A DNA stretch of 64,000 nucleotides from Hydrangea macrophylla (GCA_033977485.1 CM066992.1:99212140-99276139), one strand, 5' to 3'. Shown: positions 1 through 12,095, numbered from the stretch's first letter. Made by a program: numbers and translations. The notes: generated by a model not told the origin, from the sequence alone.

Positions 1-900
1 AGTTAGAACTTCATACCTCGTGCGATTTCCCCCAAACTTTGAAGGATCGACTAGGAGGCTAAATAATCGTCGGATTTTGAATTTGAGGAAATTCCTACAA
101 GTTTATACCTGTTTTTCCCAAAAGTCTAGAATTAAGATTTTTACAACAATTGGCCAAACATGACCTAAGTGGTATCAAAACATAGATCTTACCTCCACGA
201 GTTCAAATCTGAAATCTGGAGAAAATCTGATGGACGAACGGTCGTCGATCGGCGTCGCAAAGCCCGTTGGCTCCAAATCTCCCTTTCTCTCTCCTCTCTC
301 TAGATATTTATAAAAGTTGTGGATGAGAATGAAATCTCATCCACTTCTATTTATAGGCAAACTTCTCGAAAATTGTGTTTACCTCCCCGCAAGTTTCTCA
401 AAACTTCTCATTAGTTCTCGAAACTTCGCGCACATCCATTTTATAACTTTACGAGTGAAAACTATAAATTTCAAAAGTTTCCGACTAAGTTTCTTTTGGG
501 TCCAAAATAACGTCCGAAAACTATATTCTGTGGAATCTCTACACAACCTACCTTTTCAATTAACGTATCACTCACGTTCTCACCACAGTTCTCAAAATGA
601 TATAATAATATCAAAGATTACTAGAATTCCCACAACACAGATAAAATTACTATTCAACAAATACCAGATAAAGTCAAATAACATTTAAATCATATAAATG
701 TCATTTAGTCATGCCCATGCAATATGAACTTCCATGTTCTCGTGTCCTTACTGACACCTTACCGTTGACCACAGTCAACCACTTATCCTCAATTATCATA
801 CATCAATGATAATTCATAAAATTTCATATCATGCATGATTAAACTATGAAATTCTGGAACGGGCATGACAATATATGTTTGAGAATCAATTGGGAACCAT
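1..900 (-). mobile_element. Partial LTR of a gypsy-type retrotransposon, cut by the window edge
   Basis: Read on the minus strand this looks like the promoter-to-R/U5 part of a large plant gypsy LTR. A TATA-like box (CCTATAAATAG) lies at 347-357 on the minus strand. It is followed by a CT-rich leader and a C/G-rich stretch near 230-270 that resembles the leaders of the two LTRs at 39757-42413 and 44951-47977. It lies 3' of the pol remnant at 1160-3026 and so is probably the 3' LTR of that element. Neither end is certain: one lies outside the window and I saw no clear TG terminus near 900. Confidence 0.5.
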
Positions 901-1159
901 TTGAGTACGTGTTAGACTCATTAAAAAATTGGTAATAGTACTGACTTTATTTTCACTTTGTGTTGTTATGTTTCAATTGTTTTGTTTGATCTTTTTCAAG
1001 CTTTTTCTTTATGGGTCAGGTTCATAGGTACTAAAGCATGGGTTTTATTTGTCTTTTTTGAATTACTCAAGTTCTCTTCGGTTCCTTATCTCTTTCTTCT
1101 TGGGTTTATATTTTATTTTTTCTATTTGATTCCTTATCTCTTTCTTCTTGGGTTAAAAA
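901..1159. other. T-rich junction between LTR and pol remnant
   Basis: No gene. A T-rich stretch with two copies of a unit of about 29 bp (ATTCCTTATCTCTTTCTTCT core) near 1083-1110 and 1131-1155. It sits where the 3' end of integrase and the 3' UTR of the gypsy element would be expected, so the element was deleted or rearranged here. Confidence 0.4.
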
Positions 1160-3026
1160 ATAACGTCGATTTTATCTGTACGATGATCTTATTCGCATCT
1201 GTCATACATCGTCTCAACATCGACACGTGAAATACGTTATGCACATGTGCCAACTCTGATGACAAGTCTAATCGATAAGCCACTGGACCTACTCTTTCTA
1301 GGATCTCAAAAGGTCCTATGAATCTCGAATTGAGCTTTCCCCTCTTTCCAAATCGCACAATGCCTTTTGAAGGCGATACTCGCAAATATACGAAATCTCC
1401 CACTTCAAAATTCATCGGTCGTCGTTTAGAGTCCGCATAACTCTTATATCGGCTCTGAGCTACCTTGAGTCGCTCTTGAATCAATTTTACCTTTTCAGTA
1501 GTCACCTGTACTATCTCAGGTCCTAACAACCTCCTATCTCCAACCTCGGTCCAACAAATCGGTGATCGACACTTACGGCTATACAAAGCTTTATATGGTG
1601 CCATACCAATACTTGATTGAAATCCGTTGTTGTACGCAAATTCAATTAACGGCAAGTGGTGCTCCCAATCACTCCCAAAGTCTAATACACACAACCTCAA
1701 CATATCTTCCAAGGTCTGAATCATACGTTCTGACTGTCCATCGGTCTGAGGATGAAATGCAGTACTGAAACTTAATTTCGTACCCATAGCTTCTTGCAAG
1801 CTTCCCCAAAATCTTGACGTAAAACTACTATCACGATCTGATACAATCACATCTGGGACTCCATGTAGTCTTACAATCTCTTTCACATACAATTCCGCTA
1901 ACTTGGACGGTTTATTCATCTTGATCGGTAGAAAATGAGCTGACTTGGTTAATCGGTCAACTATAACCCAAATCTTATCATTCTTATTGATTGATCGTTG
2001 AAATCCTGAAACAAAATCCATCATGATCTCGTCCCATTTCCATTCCGACACTGGCAAAGGTTGTAGTAACCCCGCGGGTACTTGTCTCTCTGCCTTGACC
2101 TGTTGACATGCCGAACATTCGGATACAAACTTGGCAACTTCACGCTTCATACCCTTACACCAAAAGTTTTCCCTCAGGTTTTTGTACATCTTATTACTTC
2201 CCGGGTGCACTGAATATCTCGTACTATGAGCTTCTTCTAGAATTCTCTCTTTCAAGTCTTTCATATTTGGTATACATAATCGATTTTCCAGTTTCAACGT
2301 TCCTTGTTCCAACACAAAACCAGGTCGCTTCCCCAAAGGTATCTCATCCCTCATTTTGCACAAATAGACATCGTTGAATTGTTCTTTCTGAATCTCATCA
2401 ATAATATCTGGGTGTGCCATGATTGCAATCATTAAGCCACCACTAACCTTTGGTATCACATCCAAGTCCAAACGTTCCATTGCCTTTACTAATTCCTTTT
2501 GTTGCGTTAGCTCGTCGGCTAAGTTCCTCGGCGTCTTCCGGCTTAATGCATCGGCGACTACATTCGCCTTCCCCGGATGGTACTCAATCGAAAGATCGTA
2601 ATTCTTCATCAACTCCAACCATCTTCGTTGTCTCATGTTCAAGTCCCGTTGGGTGAAAATGTATTTCAAACTCTTGTGGTCTGTGAATATCTCACACTTT
2701 TCTCCGTACAAATAATGTCTCCAAATCTTCAAAGCATGGATTACTGCAGCTAATTCCAGATCATGAGTCGGATAATTAATCTCATGTGCCTTCAACTGTC
2801 TAGAAGCATAAGCAATCACTTTACCCCCTTGCATCAACACGCATCCCAACCCTTTGTGTGAAGCATCACTATAGATCACAAACCCCTCGGCTCCGGATGG
2901 TATTGTCAAAATAGGTGCTCTCGTTAGTCGTGACTTCAATTCTTGGAAACTGTCCTCGCATTCCTGACTCCATTCAAATGTAACTCCCTTTCTCATCAAC
3001 CTTGTCATAGGCAATGAAATCTTCAT
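1160..3026 (-). pseudogene. Ty3/gypsy pol remnant: RNase H and integrase, both ends truncated
   Basis: One long minus-strand reading frame begins in the linker just after reverse transcriptase (residues PMTRLMRKG). It runs through RNase H ([20 protein letters not shown]), the integrase zinc-binding domain ([18 protein letters not shown]) and the integrase core. The core keeps the acidic residues of the DD35E triad in [17 protein letters not shown] and GQSERMIQ. It ends in the integrase C-terminal domain at [11 protein letters not shown]. The reverse transcriptase palm, protease and gag are missing: homology stops abruptly at about 3026 on one side and about 1165 on the other, so this is a fragment. 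Within the surviving part there is no stop or frameshift. The closest relative in the window is the gypsy element at 19460-30872, which has the same domain order and similar motifs. Confidence 0.88.
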
Positions 3027-3349
3027 TATCATAGATATCCTTTCATTTTATACTTTTTATTCAATTTTTAATTCAACTATTTGGTTATCTATGGAATAGT
3101 AAGGCCCCACACCATTGTTAATCTTGCTTTGAATTTTTAATTCTATTTCATTTTTAATTCATCTGTTTTATTTTTAATTTGTCATTTATGTTAATTTTTT
3201 AGCTGAACTATCTGTATTGATTCTTTCAATATTTTGCAGATGGATGGAGACCTGAAGAAAACCGTGAGTGTAGATTTTTTTTTTCCTTTTATTTTACATT
3301 TTTAGTTACTATAACTTAAGATGTTTTATGCAATAGGTACAATTTAAAA
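3027..3349. other. No gene seen; AT-rich flank of the truncated gypsy element
   Basis: AT-rich sequence with no coding signal. TTTTTAATT-type repeats suggest old repeat-derived DNA. Confidence 0.4.
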
Positions 3350-3557
3350 AAGAAGAAGAAGAAGAAGAAGAAGAAGAAGAAAGAAACGTTGGCATTAGCA
3401 ATATGTACAATTTAAATAACTCAAATTTTGGGACAAGTATTGACAATACTTTTTTTTATCAATATTTTTTAAATAACTCAAATTTTGGGACATGTATTGA
3501 CAATACTTTCTTTTATCAATATTTTTTAAATAACTCAATTTTGGGACATGTATTGTT
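3350..3557. repeat. GAA microsatellite followed by a 60-bp tandem repeat
   Basis: An (AGA)n tract occupies 3350-3383. A 60-bp unit follows from about 3411 in two nearly perfect copies plus a partial one, with cores AACTCAAATTTTGGGACA and TATTGACAATACTTT. Because the unit is a multiple of three it produces a repetitive open frame, which I regard as an artefact. Confidence 0.8.
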
Positions 3558-4180
3558 ATATTCTATTGTCTATGTAGAAAATGAGTTTTTTCATCACTAT
3601 GGTTGTAAATTTTGCTATCAGTTTGATTAGTTCCATCATTTTTATAGGTCATTTGATTAGTTCTATCAGTTTGATATAGTCTATAGGACCAATTAGTGAA
3701 ATGAGTAATGTTGCTTCCTAAATATGGGCTAAATTATCACAAAAGTTTTGCTTTCCTTTTTTTTTCCTTTTCAAAAGCTTAGAAAATGTATATATATTTT
3801 TTTCACTTCGTACCCTTGGTCACGGGTTATAACTAGTATTGAAATAAGAGGCCGTTTTCTGTTTTCTCTTTTTTCTTTGACTGAATTAAGGGGCTCCGAT
3901 TTCGTAATCATCTTAAAAAACTTAGAATGCACTGCCAAGATTTGTATAGAATGCAACTAGCTCAAGTTAGGTATCTTGCTCCTAAAAGATCCAGCCCAAG
4001 GAGGGGTCTGTGACATGTCCCGTCAGAGCTATAATAACAAAGTTGTGCGTTGTACAAAAAAATCATTGACATAATATGTATATAAAACGAAAAACAAGAT
4101 GCACAAACACTTATAAATATGGGTAATGTTAGACTCACACTCAAATCTCACATTTATTTATCTACACCCTGACGTGAACC
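3558..4180. other. No gene seen
   Basis: Non-coding, AT-rich sequence. The short open frames overlap in both strands and show no domain or splice context. Confidence 0.4.
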
Positions 4181-4309
4181 AATGAGGAGAAGAGTGATTG
4201 TAAAATGGTGTGGACCCTACAATCTTTCTCCTCTCCCCATCTGTCAATGAGAGAAGAGTGATTGTAAAGTGGTGTGGACCACACAGTCTTTCTCCTCTCC
4301 CCATCTATC
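4181..4309. repeat. 65-bp direct tandem duplication
   Basis: Two adjacent copies, 4181-4245 and 4246-4309, share GAAGAGTGATTGTAAA and TCTTTCTCCTCTCCCCATCT with a handful of substitutions. No coding potential. Confidence 0.85.
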
Positions 4310-4609
4310 CCAAGAGGAGAAAGACACAATCACATATTGTATGCCAATTTAGGAAAGACACAATCACATATTTTTTAGTTTTGTCTTAGAGAAGATTTCA
4401 AAGAAGGGTAGTTTTGGAAAGTAAGTCAAAATTGTATGCCAATTTAGAAAAGTGGACACTAATTTTGAGACATCCCAAAATAGAATATAGGACTCAAAAA
4501 AAGGAGACAGAGGGAGCACATAACACACAATCACATATAGGTTATTTGTCAACTTTTAAATCACAAGTGACAAAATAAAAACGAACCTAACCACATAAAG
4601 ATAAACAGA

Positions 4610-4758
4610 AATGATACTTGCACAGAAAACTGCACAGAAATTGTGCACAGAATTGATCCAGGCCACTCATTTCGGTGGTCCCCAGACCAAAATGTGTAGG
4701 GGCCACCGAAATGAGTGGCCCGGATCAATTCTGTGCAGTTTTCTGTGCATGTAGCATT
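4610..4758. mobile_element. Hairpin MITE
   Basis: A nearly complete inverted repeat. The arm GCACAGAAAACTGCACAGAA at about 4620 is repeated in reverse near 4730-4750, and the arm continues through a GGCCACTCATTTCGGTGG block on both sides of a short loop near 4690. The left arm carries an extra internal CAGAAATTGTG-type duplication. No clear target duplication. Superfamily not determined. Confidence 0.7.
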
Positions 4759-4799
4759 ACTGAAAGATAAAATATATTTAATCGTTGTGATTTTGCGTG

Positions 4800-5060
4800 T
4801 TATTATCTTAGGGCCGGACGGCCCAGGCCTTTGTCGAAAGACCATATGATGTTATTTATAGGTGTGTTCTGGCCCAGTCCGGCCAATTTGAGAGAAATTA
4901 ATCCACGGGCTAGGAGGGTAATTTAGTAATTACATTCAAACAAATTTGCTCTATCATCGTCTGTTTTTTTCACTATAAATGAGAATGCAAGCCCTTACCA
5001 GTTCTCGAGTCGGCTAGGGTTTCCGTTGAAGAACGATGGCCAAGATGGTGAACTTTTCAG
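4800..5060 (+). promoter_or_regulatory. Housekeeping-type promoter with an orphan first exon
   Basis: Two GGCCCA motifs (site II type) lie at about 4819-4824 and 4871-4876. A TATA box (TATAAAT) lies at 4974-4980. A leader with a telo-box (CTAGGGTTT) follows at about 5014-5022, then an ATG at 5036 beginning ATGGCCAAGATG and a possible GT donor straight after it. Site II plus telo-box promoters with a tiny first exon are typical of plant ribosomal-protein and translation genes. Downstream (5060-5440) the sequence looks like a T- and TG-rich intron, and then transposons begin; I found no matching second exon within reach. The gene may be truncated, or its remaining exons displaced. Identity unknown. 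Confidence 0.45.
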
Positions 5061-5448
5061 ATTCTTTCTGGTACAGAGCATTCATTTTGCAAAAAACCTT
5101 GATATTCGTGTATATATATATGTATGTATATATGTGTGTGTGTGTGTACGTTTATGTAGATGTTGTACAGATTGATTATTTGTTTTTATCTGGTAAGAAA
5201 GAGAAAGGTGCGATGATGAGGTTATTATAATCTCGTTAATCTGATGATTTTGTGAGGACAAACTCTCTAATCCATTCCTTATAGATCTCTGAGCGCCTTC
5301 TTTTTTCAATTCACCACCTCTTTTTATCACTGACATGTCTGGGTATTTTGATGTGTGATCTAAATCTGACTGTTTTATACTTTGATAGTGAGTTTGAGTC
5401 ACTACTGGAGATTGGAAATTGTAAATCTCTAATGATTTTACATATATA

Positions 5449-5616
5449 GTAATACTTGGGGCACAATCAAAGTCACAACCTTTTTCTCACCATCTCTATT
5501 TTGTGTCTATCTCTCTCCTAATGGGCACTATGTGGTCTGTGACACTGAATTCTATCAAGTGAGAGACACAAAATGAAGTTTGTAGTTTTGGTTGTGCCCA
5601 AGTTTTACCCTATTAC
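5449..5616. mobile_element. Hairpin MITE
   Basis: Imperfect inverted repeat: ACTTGGGGCACAATCAAAGT near 5454 is matched in reverse by TTTTGGTTGTGCCCAAGT near 5586-5603, and inner arms with TTTTGTGTCT also pair. The total of about 168 bp fits a non-autonomous MITE. No TSD was established. Confidence 0.6.
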
Positions 5617-5741
5617 ATATGATGCATTTTTCAGGATATGATTTACGAGTCTTTAACACTATGTTTGGGAGTTAAAAAAATGAAGAGAAAATTAAAGAAA
5701 GTACGTCACTTTCGGTATCTTTCTCTCGTTTGGGAGTTTTA

Positions 5742-6212
5742 GGCTTAGTTTGGCTCCCATTTTGGTGTTTTTTTTTCTTTTTTTTTTTTAAAGTACAATG
5801 TCATGTTAATTCATCGAAAATACTTTTGCTCACCCAAAAATTGGTTCATTAATGCTCACTCAACATTCCATTGGTCAATGCAGTGAAACTCATGATTAAA
5901 CATATTGGGTTCCACTGCATTGGTTAATAGGATGCTTGAGTGAGCATTGGTGAACCATTTTTTTGGGTGAGCAAAAATGTTCTCTAATTCATTTGGTAAT
6001 TAGTTGTGAGTTTTGCAAAAATTGAAAAAAAGCTTTAGAATGGAGCATTTAAAAGTTCAAGGTTGCTTTTTGATTTCATGATATATTTTTAGCCTTTTGG
6101 TTTCATGTTGTTTTTTTCAACACCAATGTGTCACTGTACGAAATTATCAAACAATTTAATAATAAATTTTATAAGTTACTTTTAAAAAATTATATGGAGG
6201 TCAAACTAAGCC
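5742..6212. mobile_element. PIF/Harbinger-like (Tourist-type) MITE with TTA target duplication
   Basis: TIR GGCTTAGTTTGGCTCC at the left and its reverse form (GGAGGTCAAACTAAGCC) at the right, flanked by TTA at 5739-5741 and 6213-6215. A 3-bp TTA duplication with a GG-starting TIR fits PIF/Harbinger. It contains a second hairpin MITE at 5821-5980. Its right 154 bp are present again in the second copy of the 371-bp repeat (12096-12249), where the flanking TTA reads TCA. Confidence 0.75.
5821..5980. mobile_element. Hairpin MITE nested in the PIF-like element
   Basis: Arms of about 40 bp: TTTTGCTCACCCAAAAA and AATGCTCACTCA on the left are mirrored by TGAGTGAGCATT and TTTTGGGTGAGCAAAAA on the right. 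The same TTTTTGCTCACCC terminus recurs at 59916-60061, so the two belong to one family. Confidence 0.75.
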
Positions 6213-6429
6213 TTAGTAAAGATAGAAAATCAAAGAAAACTAACCCTCAAGAAGGGGATTTAATGAATCTTTGTTAATACTCACAATACTCTTTATTTTA
6301 ATCTTATCTCGTATTAATTTTGTCTTTGCTTATGACTTTCATAATACAAAACCTACTTATATTCGTTGGAAAAAAAAAAAACTACCTATCGTCTACGATC
6401 AATGATTTTTCTCTCATCTCCATTAACAA
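6059..6429. repeat. 371-bp direct repeat, copy 1 (left flank of Helitron-like insert)
   Basis: Nearly identical, with one difference seen by eye, to 12096-12466. It starts AAGGTTGC inside the PIF-like element and ends ATTAACAA exactly at the CTAG terminus of the insertion. It is the target sequence duplicated on both sides of 6430-12095. Confidence 0.93.
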
Positions 6430-7842
6430 CTAGTCGTTACCCCGTGCTATGCACGGGCTGTATGCTATATAAGCGTATTGACCAGCTAATTTAACACATT
6501 CATAATGAATAAGCAGATGATAAATTTGTGACAACATCAGTTGAAAATGTAGGAAATGGATTTAGAAGCGAGTCATATGAATATGAACATTATGGAATGC
6601 ATGTAGTTGTTTTTTTTTTTTTGGGAAAAACAATTTTAAAAAACTCATGTGTTGCTATTTTGATCAATTACATCTAATAATTTTTGCATATTATGAAGGG
6701 ACGTAAAATAAAACTACTTCTCTTTAACATTTCAATGCACAATTCGTTTAGAAGAAAAATTGTTGGCTGTTGATATCAGATATAGCTTTCATTCGAAGTA
6801 CCTTGAATACTATTCAACAAACTGGGAACTTATAGATAGTTATATCTAATGAGAAACAACTAAGAAGCGCCCTGTTAAATACAAATCCACAAAGGCAATA
6901 ATTTTTTTAAAAAAAGAAAAAGGAAAAGTAGTGTGTCAATTGCTATGCAAAACAAACAGCATTTTCATACGTGCAGATGATGTCCATGGAGTCCTGTTAG
7001 ATACAAATTCATACTGGCAGCAGGACTATCAGAATACAAAATAGGGTGTCAATTGGTATGCAAACCTAGTTGAAAATTCAAATTGGACTTCACTCTAAAT
7101 TTGGTGAGTACTTGGAAGGTCTAAGTTTCCCAAGTCCCAACTAATACATGATTAAAGGGACAGAAAAACACAATAGGAATAATAAAAGAACTAAAACTAT
7201 CTAAACCGATGAAGAAAAATGAAAATTCAATTAAAAATTATAAACTTTGAACCAAATTCAAACAACCCACAACAATGAAAGACAAAAAAAGGCATTAGGA
7301 AAATGTAAATTTGACATATCCATAAATATATATATATATATATATATACAATACTCATATTTGTGTATGATAGATACATGAATGTTGCTTGTTGTCTTGG
7401 AGACATACTGCCTTGATCAACCATGAACAGGACCCTTATTGTTGGTTCAGTACAAAACTGATCCATTGCTAATTTTCCAATGGTGCAGTTCTTGCACCTT
7501 GACTTCTGAGGAGGAATTTTATCATTCCCAGCTTGATCTCCACCATTTGCACACTCCCAGCTTGATCTCCACCATTTGCACACTCAATTACTAAACTTTA
7601 TATCAATCAAACAAAATAATATATATATTAATAATTTGAACCAAACCAATCGACGCCCTTGCTGTTGGACTAAACTACAAAAAGGATCCATTCGCGAAAT
7701 CATTTTGGAGCCAAAACATATCACTGTTTCATAACAATCAATTGAACTGCACTGTTGAACAGAATATTAAAAAATCGTTCAAATTTCTCTTGGCAAGTTC
7801 ACATTAATAGATAAACACAGAATAATGTTGTTTTGTCTTGTC

Positions 7843-7873
<31 letters not shown>

Positions 7874-9659
7874 GAATAAGAAACAAACATGATGATGGAA
7901 CTAACATTAGACAAACGAAGCACAAAAAATCCGGTTTAAAGAATACACCAAGCAGAGCAATATAATTCCAGATAAAAGAATACACCAAGCAGTGTAATAT
8001 AGTGTATCTGAATAACAGTTTTAGCACTCCATCTTATGAGAATTTTTTTATTGCTTTCTAAAAAATCTCAAAATATTTTGTACGCTTGTATTATCAAAAT
8101 CCAAAACACTTCCAGGTTTATCAATCACATTTTCTTTTCAAGCATTACTTTATCGAGGGTGGACTGTATTATACCCAAACTTCAGGGGGTATTCGTGTAG
8201 TTTATTCATATTGCTTTACAGGGTCTAGCTATAATAAACAAAAAAAATTTACTTTGAAACATAAATTTGGGATATCCTAATTATTGTTGAAGAGGTACCA
8301 CATACAGTGGTATGTGATAACATGATTAGTACTCCACTATATAGCATGTGGTACATCTCTAATAGTATTTGAGATATCCAAATTTAGACAATTGAATCTT
8401 CAATTTAAATGGCAAATCTTGCACTCCTGTAAAATAATAAATAGAGATTTATTTGGTAATTAAATATTAAGGGAGTGGTCTCACCCCAGTGATATGCATT
8501 GCAAACTTGAAGTGGAAATTGTTTTATGCCAATTGATGTAGGATTCAAACCTTCACTGTACGGTTTCTACATCCTTAAAAGGAGGTTGAATTGAGTAGAA
8601 TGTGAATATTGAGCACTCTTTAGATGGCATGTTAACAATGAAGAATTCGAAATGAGTTTAAATAGCTGGTTTTCCTATTTTCTATTCTAGATAAATAGAG
8701 AAAATTGGTTAATTTAACCCCTCCAGAAGATAGCTCTTAGGTAAAGAGAATCGTAAGAATATCAATGGAGAAAGAATAGAATGGATTGTAGTATTACTGA
8801 AACTATGAACGGTGATCTTAGCAAAAAAAAAAAGAAAATAAAAAGAAACTATGAACGGTGCTACAACAATATAAAAGTTATACCCGCAAACAAATTTAGG
8901 GAAATAAATGAAATTTACTCACCAATTCCTCTTGAGAAACAGGTAATCCATTGCATACTCCTATCTCAAGCTGACCACTTGAGCACAAAGTTGTAGAGAG
9001 TAGAGACTATATACGAAGATCAGTTCAATTAACAATAATTATCATACAATCTCAATAAAGAACATATATATTTGAATAGTTAAATTCCATCTCTGTTTAT
9101 ATATAGTGCATGTAGAGATAGACTTACCAGAGAGAGATTGAGTCGGTTGTGAGACAATATACAGATGAAATTAATCAAACCCCAAATTTCCCCCTTTTTT
9201 TTTCTTCTTTTTTTTTTTTCTCTTTTTTCCTTTTCTCTATTTTTAATCCAGACTCTAATGGCTTTGCACAAAACATAATGGTAAAAATAAAAAAAATAAA
9301 CAGATTGCCACAATAAACCCAAAACCCAGACGCGTACGTAAATTGTGTTTGGATTGAGTATGGCCATTGAAGAGTCTCGTATCAAATTATTCTTTGTTAA
9401 ATTTGCTTAAATTTGACTACATAGAAAGCCAAGGTTAAAAAAAAGTGCGTGAAGAGAGGAGAATCATATCCATAAGCAACTTATGTGAATGCTTGTGTTT
9501 GAAAAAGCTGATTTTTAAATCCTAGACACTGTCCCTCACTGTTCCGCATCGATATCTGATAGGGAAGTATTCCCACATAGACGAAAAATAAAATGATTTA
9601 AAAATGAAAATTCTCAATTTTCAGTCAACCAAACATTCAAATTAAAATTTGGAGTAAAC

Positions 9660-10330
9660 CAATCAGTAACTTATGCAATCTATCTTCCCAAACCCTGCTC
9701 TCTTGGGCTTCTTCTCAGATTGCACAATCTTGGTCTGAAAAATGAGAACCTTTCAAAAGGCCAACAATTGTGCAACCCCAACCCAAATCTCAGACTATTA
9801 GAAAACTAAAAAGGCCAATCAAAGAAATCATAGAAATACAAATCCTGCAAAAGCCACAGTTGGACCAAAGTCGTGCCTTTACCAACGATGCCATGCCCCG
9901 ACCAAGTTTATCTACTAAGTCGGCGCAAAGCGTTGGTCGGAAGGTCACCATCGTGTTGTGGTGATGTCTTCGTGTTAGGGTTTGAGATCGGAGTTGACTC
10001 CAACACCGGAGGCGAATAGATGGAGAAGAAGATGGGTATGAGGAAGAGAAAGAAAATGCTTTCAGTTTGCTTACTCACCACAACATCAGAAACCATCGAT
10101 TTATGATCTGCTGCTGTAGCAGAAAATTTGATTGCCCCTTCACTTTCTGGGGATGATGAGATGATCTCAACTGAGAAGGTGGAGCCTGAAAAGAAAGAAA
10201 AAAACTTTTAAAAATCAATAACCAAATTAATGATTTAAACAAATCTAAAAAACAAAGACCCTTATCTTCAATCCTTACCATCAGATCTTTCGGGAATTTC
10301 ACCTCTCTATTGTTCTCAATCTCGGAGATC
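9660..10330. other. Possible captured gene fragment inside the Helitron-like element
   Basis: The base composition becomes gene-like here. Around 9890-10010 the sequence is GC-richer, and 10100-10190 on the minus strand holds an open stretch rich in Ser/Ala/Glu codons followed by AT-rich, intron-like sequence. I recognise no family. Part of the region (10241 onward) is repeated at 11274. Confidence 0.3.
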
Positions 10331-10450
10331 GTTGAATTCCTAAATTAATAATCATCAATCACACAAAAAAGACTTTTAGAGCAAAAATTAATTGAACCCA
10401 AAATAGAGAGAGATGTTAGAGAAAAGAGGAAAAAGTAGGGAAGAAGAAGA
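10241..10450. repeat. Direct repeat about 1 kb apart, copy A
   Basis: About 90 percent alike by eye with 11274-11486. Shared blocks include AAAAAACAAAGACCCTTATC, GGAGATCGTTGAATTCCT and AATTGAACCCAAAATAGAGA. Copy B is followed by a different, GC-rich coding-like stretch, so the two may be paralogous gene pieces. Confidence 0.85.
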
Positions 10451-11273
10451 AGAAATAAATGGCATATGATAGATAACATTTTATGATAAGAAAACAGGAA
10501 CACTATCAATCACTTTGTATGCAAAAAGCCCAATTTTATGGCACCGAATTAACTACTTTCATTAGCTTTTGCATGCAGGGAAACCGAAATAAGAAGTAAT
10601 ATATAAAACAATTTTAAGGAGTACTGTAAAATAAGTAAAAGAGGAAAAAGGAACGAAGAAAAATCTTACCTCCATTTGATCTATTGGTAACACTGTCCCT
10701 CCTGTCCAGACTCTCCTTCGATGCTTAGTTTCTATAGAAACCTAATAAAAGCACATGGCACCAATTTTTTCTTCTAGGACCTCTACAAGATGTTCTTCTT
10801 AGCATTTCAATCACACTAATCATTGTTTTACAATATGTCTTATTAATACTAAGCCTAACTTTAAGACGCTTAATAGATTAAATAAAAGCTTGATAGTACG
10901 AATGATACAAAAGTGATTCTATCTCAATAACCACTATATAGGCAATCTTTGGCAAAACAAATTTGTGTGGTAGTTAAGTAGATCTTGATCAAATTTCAAT
11001 TAAAATGTGCCATACTGTCTGCAAGTACATGAGCCCAGACAAATATGAATACGAAATAATTTCGATTTCCATGTCCTCATAAGTTAAATTAACGATAAGA
11101 GAATCTTTATCCCAACACCGAACTAACCATGATTCTCTGGTTAAATAAACAATTCGTAAAGCAAAATAATATATTTGCTTGACAGAATTTTCTATTAATC
11201 AAAACTCATAATGCCAAAAGAAAATTCACAGCAAAAGGTACAACTTACAGTTCTACCATCAATTACATGAAAT

Positions 11274-11486
11274 AAATCTAAAAAACAAAGACCCTTATCT
11301 TAATCCTCACCATTAGATCTATCGGGAATTTTTCCTCTCGGTTGTTCTCAATCTTGGAGATCGTTGAATTCCTGAATTAATAATCATCAACCACACAAAA
11401 AAGACTTTTAGGGCAAAACTAATTGAACCCAAAATAGAGAGAGATAATAGAGAAAAGAGGAAAAAGTAGGAAAAAAAAAGAAGAAG
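11274..11486. repeat. Direct repeat about 1 kb apart, copy B
   Basis: Partner of 10241-10450. Just downstream (11530-11730, minus strand) an open stretch of about 49 codons begins MSNGTFIDVHGVFKPEA and is rich in Glu, Lys, Thr and Ala, which could be a captured exon. No family recognised. Confidence 0.8.
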
Positions 11487-12095
11487 AAAAGAAGAGTTAA
11501 GGCTTTGAATCCTCACGCTTTGGTTGTCACTGTCACATATTCACGATCAACCTCTGCTCTGACTACAGGGGATCCCTTGTGACTTCTTCTTTGGCCGCAA
11601 CCACATCTCCTGCTTCTTCGGTCAAAGCCCTTGATTCACTTTTCTCCGGCTTCGTCGTTGTCGCTTCCGGCTTGAAAACGCCGTGGACATCAATGAATGT
11701 CCCGTTGGACATCAATGAACGACGGCAGAGGCAATCGGAAAACTGTGTAACAGACTTTTGTGCAGTGTGTGAGAGACAGAGATTTTCCTACAGAGAACGA
11801 TAGGGATGGATGTAAATAGTGGTGATGGGAATAAATTGATTCGTTATATCTATATTTCATCTTCTTCTTAGGCCTTTTTCACAGAAGCATAGCAAAGAAA
11901 CTGATGCTTTGGGAGGCAAGAATGACAAAGAGGCGATAATCTGATTATATGATTTGCAATTTCTGATTTGTTATTCATTTGAAAAAATTAATGACTTTCC
12001 TTTTATTGGGTTCCTGTACACATCTAATATATATATATATATATTAGATGGAGTTGATTGAGGAGAGATTATGTGAGAGATGGAGTTGATTGAGA

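Larger units (their letters stand above)
6430..12095 (-). mobile_element. Helitron-like non-autonomous element, 5.67 kb
   Basis: On the minus strand the insert begins with TC (TCTCAATCAACTCC at 12095 downward) and ends with CTAG at 6433-6430. A perfect hairpin CCCGTGC-TAT-GCACGGG (6441-6457) lies 11 bases inside the end and a T follows the terminus. This is the classic Helitron 3' structure (hairpin shortly before CTRR, insertion before T). The base before the 5' TC is T rather than the canonical A. No Rep/helicase frame is visible, so it is non-autonomous. Inside it there is a 29-bp tandem pair at 7527-7584, TA tracts at about 7329-7347 and 7846-7872, a related tandem pair near 7938-8008, an inverted repeat near 8291-8358, and a diverged pair of coding-like segments (10241-10450 and 11274-11486) suggesting captured gene pieces. 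The flanking 371-bp duplication is not normal for Helitrons. Confidence 0.65.
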
